64,000 nucleotides of DNA from an uncultured Desulfomicrobiaceae bacterium (GTDB lineage Bacteria > Desulfobacterota > Desulfovibrionia > Desulfovibrionales > Desulfomicrobiaceae). Position 1 is the stretch's first letter, and the number at the start of each line of letters is the position of its first letter. Under the pieces are notes generated by a model that was not told where the DNA came from, ran no database searches, and saw nothing but the letters and a program-made list of their open reading frames with translations. The stretch spans positions 62,001 through 126,000 of the forward strand of contig CALKRN010000006.1 in the NCBI GenBank assembly GCA_937989665.1, in the 5' to 3' direction. The translations under genes and the position numbers were made by a program. Below are positions 18,382-28,072 of the stretch, in pieces.

Positions 18382-20100
18382 ATGGGGTCCGTGGATCTCA
18401 ACAGTGCAACCGTAGCGGTCTCGTCCAAGAATGCAACCGTCTCCACCACACTCAACCCCACAAACTGGGTCCTCTTCACCTACGACGGTTACGTAGGGGA
18501 TGTGCGCAATAGCGCTGGTACCAAGTACCTTACAAGCGCCAACGCCGTGGTTGCCAAAAACGACGGGGCCACGGTGGACCTCACGGCTTCAGGGGCGATG
18601 GACCACTTTGTCCCTGGCTACGAGACCGTTATCTTCAGCGGCCCTGGTCAAGATATCATCAAAGTAGGCGCTAGCCCGATCTTTAACCCGCCAGGGAACC
18701 TGAACATTTTCGGTGGAAGCGGCAACGATACCTTCGACCTCAATGGCAGCTCGAGCAACATGCTCATGTTCCCCACGCTGGAGCGTATCTCGGGAAGCGA
18801 CGTCATCAAACTCGGCCAGTACACGGGCCATGTGCACATTTACCTCAGTGGCAACTGGACCGCGGGTAACGGCACCACCAACGACTCCGACGGGCCCATG
18901 GTCTTTCTTGCTGATGATAGCAACTACAATGTCGATTTAAGCGCCGCCAGTGGATCCAAGGGATGGTACCTCTCTGGCCGTGCGGCAAGCTCTATCGTGG
19001 GCTCCCCGCAATCGGACCTCATCATGTTCGGGTACCGGGGGAATGGATCGGCCATCAGCGTCGATGCGGGTAATGGGAACGACACGGTGAGTACCACCTT
19101 GTGGCAATACACCGGGAATGGTTCCCAAGTCGCCTTCGCCATCGACAACCTCAATGGCGGGGATGGGAACGTCGATACCCTTGTCCTGAGTGATGCGTAT
19201 GGGAGTGGTCTGGCAATGCCCACAGGAAACACCCTCGCCTTCAACCTCACGGAGGCCAACAATTGGACCATTACGGCCACGCCCCAAGGAGGCAGCGCAC
19301 AAACGATTGCCGGCTTGGGTGGCTCGACGATCCAGGGCTTCGAGTACCTCGACCTCTCGGGCCTCCATGTGAGCGATGGGGTGGTCACCATCACCGCCCA
19401 AGCGCAGAGTACGAGCTATTCCGTTGGGGTGACGGGGACCTCGGCAAAAGACACCATCACCAGCAACAATCCCAGCGGCGCTTCAGGAGCGCTCATGATC
19501 CGTGGCTACGGCGGCAACGACACCATCACCCTCGCCGCAAATACTGCGGAGTATGTGGTCTTCGACGGCTTGGAGGACAATGGCGAGGACAACATCGCTA
19601 CATTTACCGTCGGCTCCGGCACCCCCCTTGACGTCCTCAACTTTGCCCGCTTCCTTGGCGATACCACTACCCCAGCAGAGAAGGTGTACGATGCAAATAC
19701 GACGGAAGCTGGCATCCAACACGTTGCGGCAAATAGTACAGCTTCGGTCAATGTCACCGGCAAGGTGGTGATCGTCAATGGGACATTGGCTGACCTCCAA
19801 AATCCGTCCCACATTGCAGCGCTGTTTGGCTCCTCGGGCAAACCCCTCTCCATAACGTCCCCCAGTGATAGCCCCGCCAAGGCGGTGATCGTGACCACGC
19901 AGACGGGTACTTCTTCTATAGAAATCTGGTTCGCGGCCGATCAGAATGGGGACGGAAAGTTCGATGCGAATGATAGTACTCCCAGTGCCAGTGAAATCCG
20001 GCTTGTCGGCAAGGTGACGCTCAGCGCAAATTACAGCAACGGGCTCTTTTCCATCAACAACTTCAACTTCGACAACTTCAACTTCGAGCCCGTCCTCTAA
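18382..20100 (+). CDS. secreted RTX-like calcium-binding surface protein
   Basis: 572 residues from this ATG; an in-frame ATG at 18316 would add 22 atypical, basic residues. It is acidic, Gly/Asn/Asp/Ser/Thr-rich and lacks an N-terminal signal peptide. Degenerate RTX-type nonapeptides are visible (GGSGNDTFDLN, DAGNGNDTV, GYGGNDTITLA). Near the C-terminus is an EF-hand/dockerin-like loop, DQNGDGKFDAND. The extreme end INNFNFDNFNFEPVL is hydrophobic-aromatic and repetitive, as in type I secretion signals. I infer export by a type I system into the medium or onto the cell surface, with calcium-driven folding outside. No exporter genes are in the window. A strong inverted repeat follows the stop. 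Confidence 0.75.
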   Translation: MGSVDLNSATVAVSSKNATVSTTLNPTNWVLFTYDGYVGDVRNSAGTKYLTSANAVVAKNDGATVDLTASGAMDHFVPGYETVIFSGPGQDIIKVGASPIFNPPGNLNIFGGSGNDTFDLNGSSSNMLMFPTLERISGSDVIKLGQYTGHVHIYLSGNWTAGNGTTNDSDGPMVFLADDSNYNVDLSAASGSKGWYLSGRAASSIVGSPQSDLIMFGYRGNGSAISVDAGNGNDTVSTTLWQYTGNGSQVAFAIDNLNGGDGNVDTLVLSDAYGSGLAMPTGNTLAFNLTEANNWTITATPQGGSAQTIAGLGGSTIQGFEYLDLSGLHVSDGVVTITAQAQSTSYSVGVTGTSAKDTITSNNPSGASGALMIRGYGGNDTITLAANTAEYVVFDGLEDNGEDNIATFTVGSGTPLDVLNFARFLGDTTTPAEKVYDANTTEAGIQHVAANSTASVNVTGKVVIVNGTLADLQNPSHIAALFGSSGKPLSITSPSDSPAKAVIVTTQTGTSSIEIWFAADQNGDGKFDANDSTPSASEIRLVGKVTLSANYSNGLFSINNFNFDNFNFEPVL

Positions 20101-20123
20101 CCTTCTCCGAGATAGGAGCACCG

Positions 20124-20159
20124 CCCCCCTGCAGCACGTCACCCCGAGCCGCAGGGGGG
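20124..20159 (+). terminator. hairpin after the RTX-like gene
   Basis: CCCCCCTGC (20124-20132) pairs with GCAGGGGGG (20151-20159) around an 18-base loop. There is no T tract, so this could be an RNA 3'-end stabiliser rather than a terminator. Confidence 0.5.
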
Positions 20160-20255
20160 TCGCCTTGGGAAGGGACGGCCTTGTCCGCGGGAATCCCAAC
20201 CTCATCAAGGCACTCCAGCCCAGGCGCGGCGTGGTGGTCAAATGGGCGGCGGCTG

Positions 20256-20600
20256 ATGGCGCGCGACAATCACCCAAAAGAGCGCCACCGTCGGGGGCTC
20301 GAACGCAAGACAGGGCAGCGCGCCAGCTATGACCGCATCCGCATCGTCTCGGAAGGCAGCACGACCGAGCCCAACTATTTCAATGCGATCCGTTGGGCCG
20401 AGCGGTTGCACACGGTCCATGTCGGCGTTCAACCCAGAGAGCACCGCGCCGAACCCATCCAGGTGGTGGAGCATGCCAAGAAACTGTCCGAGTCCGGCAA
20501 CGGGGACAAAGGCATCCAGCCAGGTGCACGGGCGACGCAACGCGCACCCACAAACGTCTTGACGCCCTGGCCGCCTTGGGGCAAAGAAGCCCTCGCTTTC
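20256..20600 (+). pseudogene. RloB-like protein remnant (truncated, frame broken)
   Basis: The first ~75 codons from the ATG at 20256 match the start of RloB-domain proteins: basic N-terminus, YDRIRIVSEGSTTEPNYFNAI (about residues 25-45), then EPIQVVEHAKKLSESG and KGIQP. RloB proteins are about 200 residues and are often encoded with restriction-modification or abortive-infection loci. Here the frame stops resembling the family after KGIQP. A THKRLDALAALG segment, recalling the next part of RloB, appears in another frame about 25 bases later. The rest is missing and tRNA-Gly begins immediately after. I conclude it is a decayed fragment, probably of transferred DNA. Confidence 0.6.
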
Positions 20601-20602
20601 GA

Positions 20603-20678
20603 GCGGGTGTAGCTCAATTGGTAGAGTACAAGCTTCCCAAGCTTGGTGTCGCGAGTTCGATTCTCGTCACCCGCTCCA
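20603..20678 (+). tRNA. tRNA-Gly (anticodon CCC)
   Basis: 76 bases, CCA encoded. The acceptor GCGGGTG pairs with CACCCGC. D-stem GCTC/GAGT. Anticodon stem CAAGC/GCTTG with loop TTCCCAA, giving anticodon CCC (reads GGG). T arm GCGAG-TTCGATT-CTCGT. An intrinsic terminator follows at 20722. A broken RloB-like gene lies directly on its 5' side. Confidence 0.96.
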
Positions 20679-20721
20679 CTCCTCACGGAATGGAACCGCA
20701 TGGTTGCGGACAACCACTGAG

Positions 20722-20754
20722 GGTGGGCCCAGGTCTTGGTCCACCTTTTTTTTT
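20722..20754 (+). terminator. intrinsic terminator after tRNA-Gly
   Basis: GGTGGGCC, loop CAGGTCTT, GGTCCACC and then nine T. The 8-bp stem has one mismatch. It separates the tRNA gene from the rimP operon, whose first ATG follows 20 bp later. Confidence 0.85.
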
Positions 20755-20773
20755 CCCAACCTCAAGGCTGGCT

Positions 20774-21259
20774 ATGCTGCCCGATACGTTGACCCTGCAT
20801 GCCCGCATCACGGCCCTGGCCGAAACCGCCTGCCGTGCCCATGACCTCACCCTCTGGGGGGTGGAGATCGCTGGCGCCCGACGCCTGCTGGTGCGCGTCT
20901 ACCTGGACGCACCTGGAGGGGTGAGCATTGACCAGTGCGAGGCCGTGAGCAAGCATCTTAGCCTTGCCTTGGATGTGGAGGACCCCATTCCTGGGGCCTA
21001 CACGTTGGAGGTCTCTTCTCCAGGACTGGACCGCATCTTTTTTCATCCACAACAACTCGCCCAATATACCGGCAGCACGGTCAAGGTCCGGCTGCGCGAA
21101 CCCCAGGCTGGGCGGAGAAATTTCCAAGGCACCGTGGAAGGAGTGGAAGGGGACACCATCCGTCTACGCGAAAAGGACACGCTCATTACCATCCCCTGGA
21201 CAGCGTGCGCCAAGGTCCAACTCGTCTTCCATCCCGCCGCCCTGTTGCGTGGAGAATAA
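20774..21259 (+). CDS. rimP: ribosome maturation factor RimP
   Basis: 161 residues, normal length. RimP assists 30S subunit assembly. Recognisable parts are WGVEIAG...LLVRVYLD (about 27-45), GVSIDQCEAVSKHLSLALDVEDPIPGAYTLEVSSPGLDR (48-90, including the family-defining SSPGLDRIF) and a C-terminal SH3-like barrel. The ATG at 20774 was chosen over a longer open frame because the protein then begins at the usual point. It is the first gene of the long nusA-infB operon and lies 3 bp before nusA. Confidence 0.93.
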   Translation: MLPDTLTLHARITALAETACRAHDLTLWGVEIAGARRLLVRVYLDAPGGVSIDQCEAVSKHLSLALDVEDPIPGAYTLEVSSPGLDRIFFHPQQLAQYTGSTVKVRLREPQAGRRNFQGTVEGVEGDTIRLREKDTLITIPWTACAKVQLVFHPAALLRGE

Positions 21260-21262
21260 CCC

Positions 21263-22546
21263 ATGAATCTCGAGCTGAAAAAAGTCATCGATCAAATCAG
21301 CAAAGATAAAGGCATTGACCGCGACCTCCTCATCGATACCCTCGAAGAGGCCATCCGCGCTTCGGTCATCCGGAAATACGGGGACGGCCTCGATATCGAG
21401 GTCTCTTTCAACGAAGACACCGGCGCCATCGATGTCTTTCAGTTCAAGATCGTGGTGGACAAGGTCCGGGACCCGGACAACGAGATCTCCCTTGAGGAAG
21501 CCCGCAAACACGACCCCGGGGTAGTGCTCGACGACGAAATGGGCTTTCGCCTCCACATCGAAGATTTAGGGCGCATCGCTGCCCAAAGCGCCAAACAGGT
21601 GCTCATCCAGCGCATGCGCGATGCCGAGCAGGAGATCATCTACGAGGAATACAAAAACCGTAAAAACGAGATCGTCAGCGGCATCATCCAGCGCCGGGAT
21701 CGCGCCGGCTGGATCGTCAACCTCGGCCGCACCGAGGCCCTGCTTCCCAAGGAGCAGCAGATCCCCCGGGAACATTTTCGCCAAGGGGACCGCGTGGAAG
21801 GGCTCATCATCGATGTGCGCAAAGAAGGCCGCGGTCCACAGATCATCATCTCCCGTGCCCATCCGGACTACATGGTAGCCCTCTTCCGCCGAGAGGTGCC
21901 CGAAGTAGCTGACGGCACGGTGAACATCATGAGCGTCGCCCGCGATCCGGGACTGCGGGCCAAGGTCGCGGTCCTCTCCCAGGACTCCAACGTGGACCCG
22001 GTGGGCGCGTGCGTCGGGGTGCGCGGCTCGCGCATCCACAACATTGTCCAGGAACTGCGCGGCGAGCGCATCGATATCGTCCTGTGGAGCCCGGACATTG
22101 CCACCTATGCGGCCAATGCCTTGGCGCCAGCGCGCATCAGCAAGATCATTGTCGATGACGAGGACAAGACCCTCGAGGTCGTAGTGCCCGATGACCAGCT
22201 CACCCCGGCCATTGGCAAAAAGGGCCAAAACGTGAAGCTGGCGGCCAAGCTCCTTGGCTGGAAGATCGACATCCACTCGCTGACGCGCTTCAACCAAATC
22301 TACAAAAACCGGCAGCAGCTCGAGCAAGTGGCCAGCGCAGCCCAGATCTCCCTCGCCGATATCCTAGAAGCTGGCTTCGACTCCCTAGAGTCCCTGGCGC
22401 AGGCGGATCCGGAAGCCCTCCTGGGTATCCGGGGCGTCGATGCGGAAAACGTGGGAATCTTGCGCACTGCGGTCAACCTGCTGCTGCCCAAGGCAACGCC
22501 TGGACATGCAGACGAAAGACAACCGAACGAAGACAATGGCCAATGA
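21263..22546 (+). CDS. nusA: transcription termination/antitermination factor NusA
   Basis: 427 residues. The N-terminal RNA-polymerase-binding domain is at 1-125, S1 at about 130-200, KH1 at about 205-275 (VGVRGSRI), KH2 at about 280-345 (AIGKKGQNVKLAAKLLG), then a helix-hairpin-helix-like C-terminal segment at about 360-410 (LLGIRGVDAENV) and a short polar tail. It binds RNA polymerase and nascent RNA, controls pausing, termination and rRNA antitermination. It overlaps ylxR by 11 bp. Confidence 0.96.
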   Translation: MNLELKKVIDQISKDKGIDRDLLIDTLEEAIRASVIRKYGDGLDIEVSFNEDTGAIDVFQFKIVVDKVRDPDNEISLEEARKHDPGVVLDDEMGFRLHIEDLGRIAAQSAKQVLIQRMRDAEQEIIYEEYKNRKNEIVSGIIQRRDRAGWIVNLGRTEALLPKEQQIPREHFRQGDRVEGLIIDVRKEGRGPQIIISRAHPDYMVALFRREVPEVADGTVNIMSVARDPGLRAKVAVLSQDSNVDPVGACVGVRGSRIHNIVQELRGERIDIVLWSPDIATYAANALAPARISKIIVDDEDKTLEVVVPDDQLTPAIGKKGQNVKLAAKLLGWKIDIHSLTRFNQIYKNRQQLEQVASAAQISLADILEAGFDSLESLAQADPEALLGIRGVDAENVGILRTAVNLLLPKATPGHADERQPNEDNGQ

Positions 22547-22778
22547 GACGCGGGCACGGCATCGCCCCCTACGCACCTGCGTCATTTGCCGGCGGCAATT
22601 CTTGCAGGAGATGCTGAGCCGGTATGTCTGTCCGCCGCCAGGGGGCGCGGCTTTGGTGCCGGACCCCAGCGGCCGGCAACCAGGCCGGGGTTTTTATGTC
22701 TGCGGCAACGCCACCTGCCAGGAGCGCATCGGCGCTTACCGCGGATGGCGCACGAAATGTAAGGGAGAGAGGGGATGA
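22536..22778 (+). CDS. ylxR: YlxR/DUF448 RNA-binding protein
   Basis: 80 residues. The family pattern RTCVxCR is present ([10 protein letters not shown], about 12-21) along with a second pair of cysteines in [16 protein letters not shown] (about 48-63). The four Cys could hold a metal, which not all YlxR proteins have. YlxR proteins are found between nusA and infB in many bacteria and are reported to bind RNA. The start at 22536 overlaps nusA by 11 bp; an ATG at 22506 is possible. The stop overlaps the infB ATG (ATGA). Confidence 0.9.
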   Translation: MANETRARHRPLRTCVICRRQFLQEMLSRYVCPPPGGAALVPDPSGRQPGRGFYVCGNATCQERIGAYRGWRTKCKGERG

Positions 22779-25489
22779 CGACGAAAATGCGGATTCGGGA
22801 TTTGGTGGCCGAGTTGGGGGCCCAGGGCCGCGAGATCATGCGGATTGTCCATGAGCTCGGCATCGAGGCCAAGACCCAGATGAGCGGGCTTACCGAAGAG
22901 CAAGTCGCCCTCGTGCGGGCGCGCTACCACGCCTCCCAACAGATACCGATGCAGACCCACATGGCCGGCGAGGTCGTCGTGCGCCGCCGCCGCCGCGAGA
23001 CCACCACCGACGACGTGCCCCAACCACAAGAGGCCCCAGCCCCTCCTGCAGCCGCTCCAGAAGCCCCATCGCAGGAGACAACGCCCACGTTCGCCGATCA
23101 CCCCCGCACCCCGCGCCCGGCCCGGCCCGAAATGCCACGGGCACGCATCATTGCCACTCCCCAACCCACCCCTGCCGAGCCAAGCCCCCAGGCCCCAGTC
23201 GCGCCAGCAGCGGCCGAACCCAGCTCGCAACCGCCCGCGGAGCAAGCAGAGACCAACGCCCCGCAGGACACCCCAGCTTTGGTAGAACAGCCCAGCGAGC
23301 CCCCCGCGACCCCTGCTCCGCCTGCCGAGGAGGCCTTCGTGGCCTCGCCGGAGGCCTCGGCCGATGGTCGCCCCCCCAAAGCACCGGCACCAAAAGCCGA
23401 CGCCAAAGAACTCCAGAAACGAGGGCGCGATCGGGGACGCAAGCCAACGGCCCCGCAGGTGGCGGTCAAAGTCATCTCACGCCCCAAAGTCGTCGAATTC
23501 CCCCAAGTGACGACGCCTCGGCCCGAGCCCCGTCCAGCGCCCATGGCGGCCCTCACTCCCAGCGACGATACTGGCCGCAGCAAGAAGAAAAAGGGCCGCC
23601 GCACGGTAGAGGCGCGTGATATTTACGAGAAGCAGGAAGCCACCATCCTCGCCAAGAGCAAAAAGGCCCAACGTGCCGAAGCGCGGCGCCAGTCGGAGCG
23701 CCGCGATCCGGTGACCCAGCCCATTAAGGCGGCCAAGCGCAAAATCCGCATCGAAGAAAGTATCCGCCTCAGCGATTTGGCCCACCAGATGGGCGTCAAG
23801 GCCCAGGAGGTCATCAAGGCCCTGTTTGGCATGGGGGTGATGGCCACCATCAACCAGTCCCTGGACTTTGACACCGCAGCCCTCGTGGCCACCGAGTTCC
23901 AGTACGAAGTGGAAAAAGTGGGCTTCTCAGAAGAGACCTTTCTGTTGCCCCAAGAGGCCGATGCCCCCGAGGCCTTGAAGCCGCGGCCACCGGTGGTGAC
24001 CATCATGGGCCACGTGGATCATGGCAAGACCTCGCTCCTCGATGCCATCCGCCAAACGAATGTGGCCTCGGGCGAGGCCGGCGGCATCACCCAGCACATC
24101 GGCGCCTACCATGTGCGCACCGCCCGCGGGGAAGTCGTCTTTCTCGATACCCCGGGTCATGAGGCCTTTACCACCATGCGTGCCCGCGGCGCCCAGGTGA
24201 CGGACATCGTTGTCCTTGTCGTGGCTGCGGACGACGGTGTCATGGAGCAGACCCGCGAGGCCATCAACCATGCCCGCGCGGCAGGCGTCCCCATTGTCGT
24301 GGCCGTGAACAAGATGGACAAGCCTGGCGCTGACCCGGATCGGGTCAAGCGCGAGTTGGCGGACCTGGGGCTTCTCGCTGAAGACTGGGGTGGGGATACC
24401 ATTTTTGCGTACGTGTCTGCCAAAAAACGCACCGGTTTGGACGAGCTCTTGGAGCTTATCCTCCTGCAGGCCGAGGTCCTCGAGCTCAAGGCCAACCCAG
24501 ATAAACCAGGCCGTGGGCACGTCATTGAGGCGCGCCTAGACAAAGGCCGCGGCCCGGTGGCCACGGTGCTCGTCCAAGAAGGCCAACTTCGGCAGGGCGA
24601 TGCCTTTGTCTGCGGGCTCTTTAGCGGCAAGGTGCGCGCCATGTTCAATGATCAAGGCCGCAGCATCAAGGTCGCTGGCCCTTCCATGCCCGCCGAGATC
24701 CAAGGCCTCGAGGGCGTGCCTGAGGCTGGTGACGAATTCGTCGTCGTCCAGGACGAAAAAGTCGCCCGCCGTATTGCCGAAGAGCGGCGCATGAAACAGC
24801 GGGAGCGCGACCTGGCCAAGGAGTCCAAGATCACCCTGGAAGGCTTTTTGGCCGCCCAGGCGAGCGGCGAGACCCAGACCCTCAACATCGTCCTCAAGGC
24901 CGATGTCCAAGGGTCGCAGGAGGCCATTGCCGAGGCCTTGCGCAAGCTCTCCACCGACGAGATCAAGATTGGCATCGTCCATGCTGGCACTGGCGCCATC
25001 TCGGAGTCAGACATCCTGCTGGCCTCGGCCTCCAATGCCATTGTCATTGGCTTTAATGTGCGGCCCACGGCCAAGGCCAAAGAGATTGCCGAACAGGAAA
25101 AGGTGGATGTGCGCTTCTACGACATCATCTACAAGCTCGTGGACGACGTCAAAGCCGCCATGTCCGGCATGCTCTCGCCGGAGATCAAAGAGGTTATCCT
25201 TGGATTGGCCGAGGTGCAGCAGACCTTCAGTGTGCCCAAGGTGGGGACTGTTGCCGGCTGCATCGTGAGCGACGGCAAGATGAAGCGCGGTGCTGGTGCC
25301 CGCTTGCTGCGCGATGGTGTTGTCGTGTACACTGGCCGTATTGCCTCGCTCAAACGCTTCAAGGAAGACGCACGGGAGGTGGCCAAGGGCTACGAGTGCG
25401 GCATTGGTCTGGAAAACTTCAACGACGTTAAAATCGGTGATGCCATCGAGGCCTTTGAGCAAGTGGAAGAGGCGCGTACCATCGAGTAG
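22775..25489 (+). CDS. infB: translation initiation factor IF-2
   Basis: 904 residues. An IF2N domain is at 1-55, a long Pro/Ala-rich linker at about 70-300 of low complexity, a second IF2N at about 325-375 and the GTPase from about 408. G motifs are GHVDHGKTS (G1), DTPGHEAF (G3) and NKMDKP (G4), followed by domains II, III and the fMet-tRNA-binding C-domain ([13 protein letters not shown]...[12 protein letters not shown]). It brings initiator tRNA to the 30S subunit and promotes subunit joining. It is coupled to ylxR by a 4-bp overlap. Confidence 0.97.
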   Translation: MTTKMRIRDLVAELGAQGREIMRIVHELGIEAKTQMSGLTEEQVALVRARYHASQQIPMQTHMAGEVVVRRRRRETTTDDVPQPQEAPAPPAAAPEAPSQETTPTFADHPRTPRPARPEMPRARIIATPQPTPAEPSPQAPVAPAAAEPSSQPPAEQAETNAPQDTPALVEQPSEPPATPAPPAEEAFVASPEASADGRPPKAPAPKADAKELQKRGRDRGRKPTAPQVAVKVISRPKVVEFPQVTTPRPEPRPAPMAALTPSDDTGRSKKKKGRRTVEARDIYEKQEATILAKSKKAQRAEARRQSERRDPVTQPIKAAKRKIRIEESIRLSDLAHQMGVKAQEVIKALFGMGVMATINQSLDFDTAALVATEFQYEVEKVGFSEETFLLPQEADAPEALKPRPPVVTIMGHVDHGKTSLLDAIRQTNVASGEAGGITQHIGAYHVRTARGEVVFLDTPGHEAFTTMRARGAQVTDIVVLVVAADDGVMEQTREAINHARAAGVPIVVAVNKMDKPGADPDRVKRELADLGLLAEDWGGDTIFAYVSAKKRTGLDELLELILLQAEVLELKANPDKPGRGHVIEARLDKGRGPVATVLVQEGQLRQGDAFVCGLFSGKVRAMFNDQGRSIKVAGPSMPAEIQGLEGVPEAGDEFVVVQDEKVARRIAEERRMKQRERDLAKESKITLEGFLAAQASGETQTLNIVLKADVQGSQEAIAEALRKLSTDEIKIGIVHAGTGAISESDILLASASNAIVIGFNVRPTAKAKEIAEQEKVDVRFYDIIYKLVDDVKAAMSGMLSPEIKEVILGLAEVQQTFSVPKVGTVAGCIVSDGKMKRGAGARLLRDGVVVYTGRIASLKRFKEDAREVAKGYECGIGLENFNDVKIGDAIEAFEQVEEARTIE

Positions 25490-25555
25490 CCCTGTGTATC
25501 GGGGCAAATATCGCTCTCGGCGGTATCCGTTCTTTTTTGACTCGATGGAGTAGCT

Positions 25556-25843
25556 ATGTATATCGGGACGTTACGATTGGAATTCCGACTGCATGGCATC
25601 TTCTCCCTCAAGGAAAAGCGCCGTATTGCCGCCAGCCTGAAACAGAAACTGCGCAACAAGTTCAACGTGGCTGTGGCCGAAACTGAAGACCAAGACAGCC
25701 ATGGGCGTTTGGTCCTTGACGTGGTCACAGTGAGCGGCGATGCCGGTTATGCCCACGGCCTGCTCCAAAAGGCCGTCGCCCTGGTGGAAGCCGCCACAAG
25801 CGAAGAGCTCGTGACCGCAGACGTAGAAGTTTTTGGAGTCTGA
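25556..25843 (+). CDS. ylxP: YlxP/DUF503 family protein
   Basis: 95 residues, full length. The family signature SLKEKRRIAASLKQKLRNKFNVAVAE lies at about 17-42 (ferredoxin-like fold). DUF503 proteins sit next to infB and rbfA in many bacteria, and a role in ribosome maturation or RNA binding has been proposed but not settled. It lies 66 bp after infB, and its TGA is one base before the rbfA ATG. Confidence 0.9.
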   Translation: MYIGTLRLEFRLHGIFSLKEKRRIAASLKQKLRNKFNVAVAETEDQDSHGRLVLDVVTVSGDAGYAHGLLQKAVALVEAATSEELVTADVEVFGV

Positions 25844-25844
25844 C

Positions 25845-26189
25845 ATGCACCGCGCCACAAACCGACGGGCCCTGCAACTGGCCGATCAGATGCTCCAAGT
25901 CCTCTCCCAAATTCTTGTGGAAGAGGTGGAAGACCCGGCCCTGCACTTGCTCACCTTCACTGGGGTGCGCCTCAACCGTGACTTGAGCATTGCCGAAGTC
26001 CTCTTTACCCATATCCAAGGGCGGGAAGTGGAGAAACGAAGTCTCGAGGGACTCGCTCGGGCAAAGGGTTTTCTGCGCCTGCGCCTTGGCCAAGAGCTCC
26101 GCTTGCGGGCCGTGCCGGACCTCCGCTTTACCTGGGATATCTTCCTGGAGGAAATGGTGTATGATCCCCCCGCTGCACCCCATTGCTGA
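25845..26189 (+). CDS. rbfA: 30S ribosome-binding factor RbfA
   Basis: 114 residues. It is a KH-like fold protein needed for late 16S rRNA maturation and cold adaptation. The RbfA pattern includes RRALQLADQMLQVLSQILVEEVEDP at about 7-31, and the end PDLRFTWDIFLEE replaces the usual P-x-L-x-F-x-x-D segment. The start at 25845 is preceded by GGAG, and a start four codons earlier would overlap ylxP. It overlaps the next gene by 29 bp. Confidence 0.9.
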   Translation: MHRATNRRALQLADQMLQVLSQILVEEVEDPALHLLTFTGVRLNRDLSIAEVLFTHIQGREVEKRSLEGLARAKGFLRLRLGQELRLRAVPDLRFTWDIFLEEMVYDPPAAPHC

Positions 26190-27153
26190 CGCCATCCGCC
26201 AGCATACACGCTTCCTTGTTACCTCCCACGTCAATCCCGACGGTGATGCCATTGGCTCCATGCTTGCCATGTATTGGGTGTTGCGCACCTTGGACAAAGA
26301 AGTTGTCCTTTTCAATGAATCTGGCCTGCCTCGACGCTTCGATTGGGTGATTGGGGGCGAGGCCATCTCCTCCACCCTACCGGACACTAAACCAGAGATC
26401 ATCATCGTCCTCGATTGCGGCGATATCCGTCGTCCAGGAGAGCTCCTCCAGCCCTGGCTCGCGACCTTGCCGATCATCAACCTGGACCATCACCTCGGCA
26501 ACCCCCATTTTGGCACCTACAACTGGGTGGACCAGCGCATCGCCGCCACAGGCGAGATGGTGGGGATGATCGCCCGTGTCTTCGGCATTCCCTTTTCTGG
26601 CCCCCTGGGAGAGGCCCTCTACCTGGCGCTCACGGCTGATACCGGCGATTTTTGCTACAATAACACCCGCCCGCAAACCTTGGAAATGGCCGCCGAGATC
26701 CTCCGTCAAGGCCTGCAAGCAGGCCCCTTTTACGAACGTAAACTGGCCACAGGCACCCTCAACCAGCTCCGCATGCGCGGCGAGGTCCTTCAAAACGCCC
26801 AAATCTTCGCCGGGGGACGCATCTGCCTCTTCCGATTCACCCAAGAGCTTTTTCATCGCACCGGCACAACGGCCGAAGACACCGAAGGCTTGGTGAACGA
26901 AGGCCTTACCATCCGCGGAGTCGATGTGGCTGTCAGCCTGCGGGAAGACGGACATCGCATCAAATTTTCCTTGCGCTCCAAGGGCGAGACCAACGTCCAA
27001 TACATTGCCGCCCAATTTGGAGGTGGCGGCCACCGTAATGCGGCTGGTGGCGCCATCCCCACGGCCAACATGGACGATGCCCTGCGCCTTATTGTCGAAG
27101 CCATCACGGCAGCGCTCGAGGTCCCATGCAACACCACGGTGTTCTCATCGTAG
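26161..27153 (+). CDS. nrnA: DHH-family bifunctional oligoribonuclease / PAP phosphatase
   Basis: 330 residues. DHH phosphoesterase motifs: SHVNPDGDAIGS (about 20-31), VLDCGD (about 81-86), NLDHH (about 107-111) and ADTGDF (about 159-164). The DHHA1 domain has the glycine-rich GGGGHRNAAGG near 288-298. Family members degrade 2-5-nt RNAs and hydrolyse 3'-phosphoadenosine 5'-phosphate to AMP; the latter would be relevant if sulfate is assimilated. The start at 26161 lies inside rbfA (29-bp overlap), and the 3' end overlaps truB by 28 bp. Confidence 0.9.
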   Translation: MIPPLHPIADAIRQHTRFLVTSHVNPDGDAIGSMLAMYWVLRTLDKEVVLFNESGLPRRFDWVIGGEAISSTLPDTKPEIIIVLDCGDIRRPGELLQPWLATLPIINLDHHLGNPHFGTYNWVDQRIAATGEMVGMIARVFGIPFSGPLGEALYLALTADTGDFCYNNTRPQTLEMAAEILRQGLQAGPFYERKLATGTLNQLRMRGEVLQNAQIFAGGRICLFRFTQELFHRTGTTAEDTEGLVNEGLTIRGVDVAVSLREDGHRIKFSLRSKGETNVQYIAAQFGGGGHRNAAGGAIPTANMDDALRLIVEAITAALEVPCNTTVFSS

Positions 27154-28061
27154 CCAAACCTGCAGGCCTGACTTCAGCGCAGGTGACAGATCGCATCAAG
27201 CGCACCCTAGGGCAGCGCAAGATTGGCCACGCCGGCACCCTGGACCCCATGGCCACCGGCGTGCTGGTGGTTCTTCTTGGCCAGGGGACGAAACTGGCCG
27301 AACACCTCAATGCGGGCCCCAAGACCTACCGCGGGGTCCTGCGCCTGGGGATAACCACCGACACCTACGACCGCGATGGCCAAATCCTCGCTGAGGCCCC
27401 CTGGCAGGACATCTCGCCAGACACCGTGCGGCAGCACATCCTTGAGTGGACCTCTCTCACCAAGCAGGAGGTGCCGCCGGTCTCCGCGGCCAAACACCAA
27501 GGCAAGCCCGGCTACCTCCTCGTGCGCCAGGGAATCACCCCGCCGGCCAAGACCAAGCCGGTGACCATTTTTTCCGCCCAGGTCCTCCAGGTGGACCTGC
27601 CGCGGGTCCTGTTTCGAGTCACGTGCTCTACCGGCACCTATGTCCGGTCCCTGGCCCACAGCCTGGGGATGCGACTGGGATGCGGGGCCGTGCTCGAGGA
27701 GCTGGAACGCGAAGCATGCCATCCCTTCTTTCTGGAGAAAGCCCATCCTCTCGAGGCGGTCCTCGCCGCGGGCCCAGCCTTTGGCCAAATGGTCATCCCC
27801 CTGGCCGAGGTCCTGCCCCATTGGCCCCGCCTGGTGGCGGATGCAGCCCAGGCCGCCAGCATCCGCCGCGGCCAGGCCGTACCGGTCAGGATGTTTCCAG
27901 AAGTGGAGGCAGCCCCTGGCCACAAGGCCATGGTGCTCGCCCCAGATGGCTCGGCCTTGGCCCTTGTCCAGGCCAAACTCCAAGGAAAGACTGTGGTTTG
28001 GACCGTGCTCCGCGGCCTTTGGGAGGACCAGCTCCCTCCCCGACAACCTCAACGAACATAA
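27126..28061 (+). CDS. truB: tRNA pseudouridine(55) synthase
   Basis: 311 residues. It makes pseudouridine 55 in the T loop of tRNAs. The catalytic motif [14 protein letters not shown] is at about 35-48 with the catalytic Asp in LDP. KPAG near 11-14 and the later [15 protein letters not shown] (about 164-178) are also family marks. The C-terminal part has a PUA-like region. It overlaps nrnA by 28 bp and lies 11 bp before rpsO. Confidence 0.95.
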   Translation: MQHHGVLIVAKPAGLTSAQVTDRIKRTLGQRKIGHAGTLDPMATGVLVVLLGQGTKLAEHLNAGPKTYRGVLRLGITTDTYDRDGQILAEAPWQDISPDTVRQHILEWTSLTKQEVPPVSAAKHQGKPGYLLVRQGITPPAKTKPVTIFSAQVLQVDLPRVLFRVTCSTGTYVRSLAHSLGMRLGCGAVLEELEREACHPFFLEKAHPLEAVLAAGPAFGQMVIPLAEVLPHWPRLVADAAQAASIRRGQAVPVRMFPEVEAAPGHKAMVLAPDGSALALVQAKLQGKTVVWTVLRGLWEDQLPPRQPQRT

Positions 28062-28072
28062 AGGAGTATGCT

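Noticed and set aside
23098-23604. 168-codon minus-strand frame inside infB
   Set aside because: Antisense to the low-complexity IF-2 linker, whose composition produces long spurious frames.
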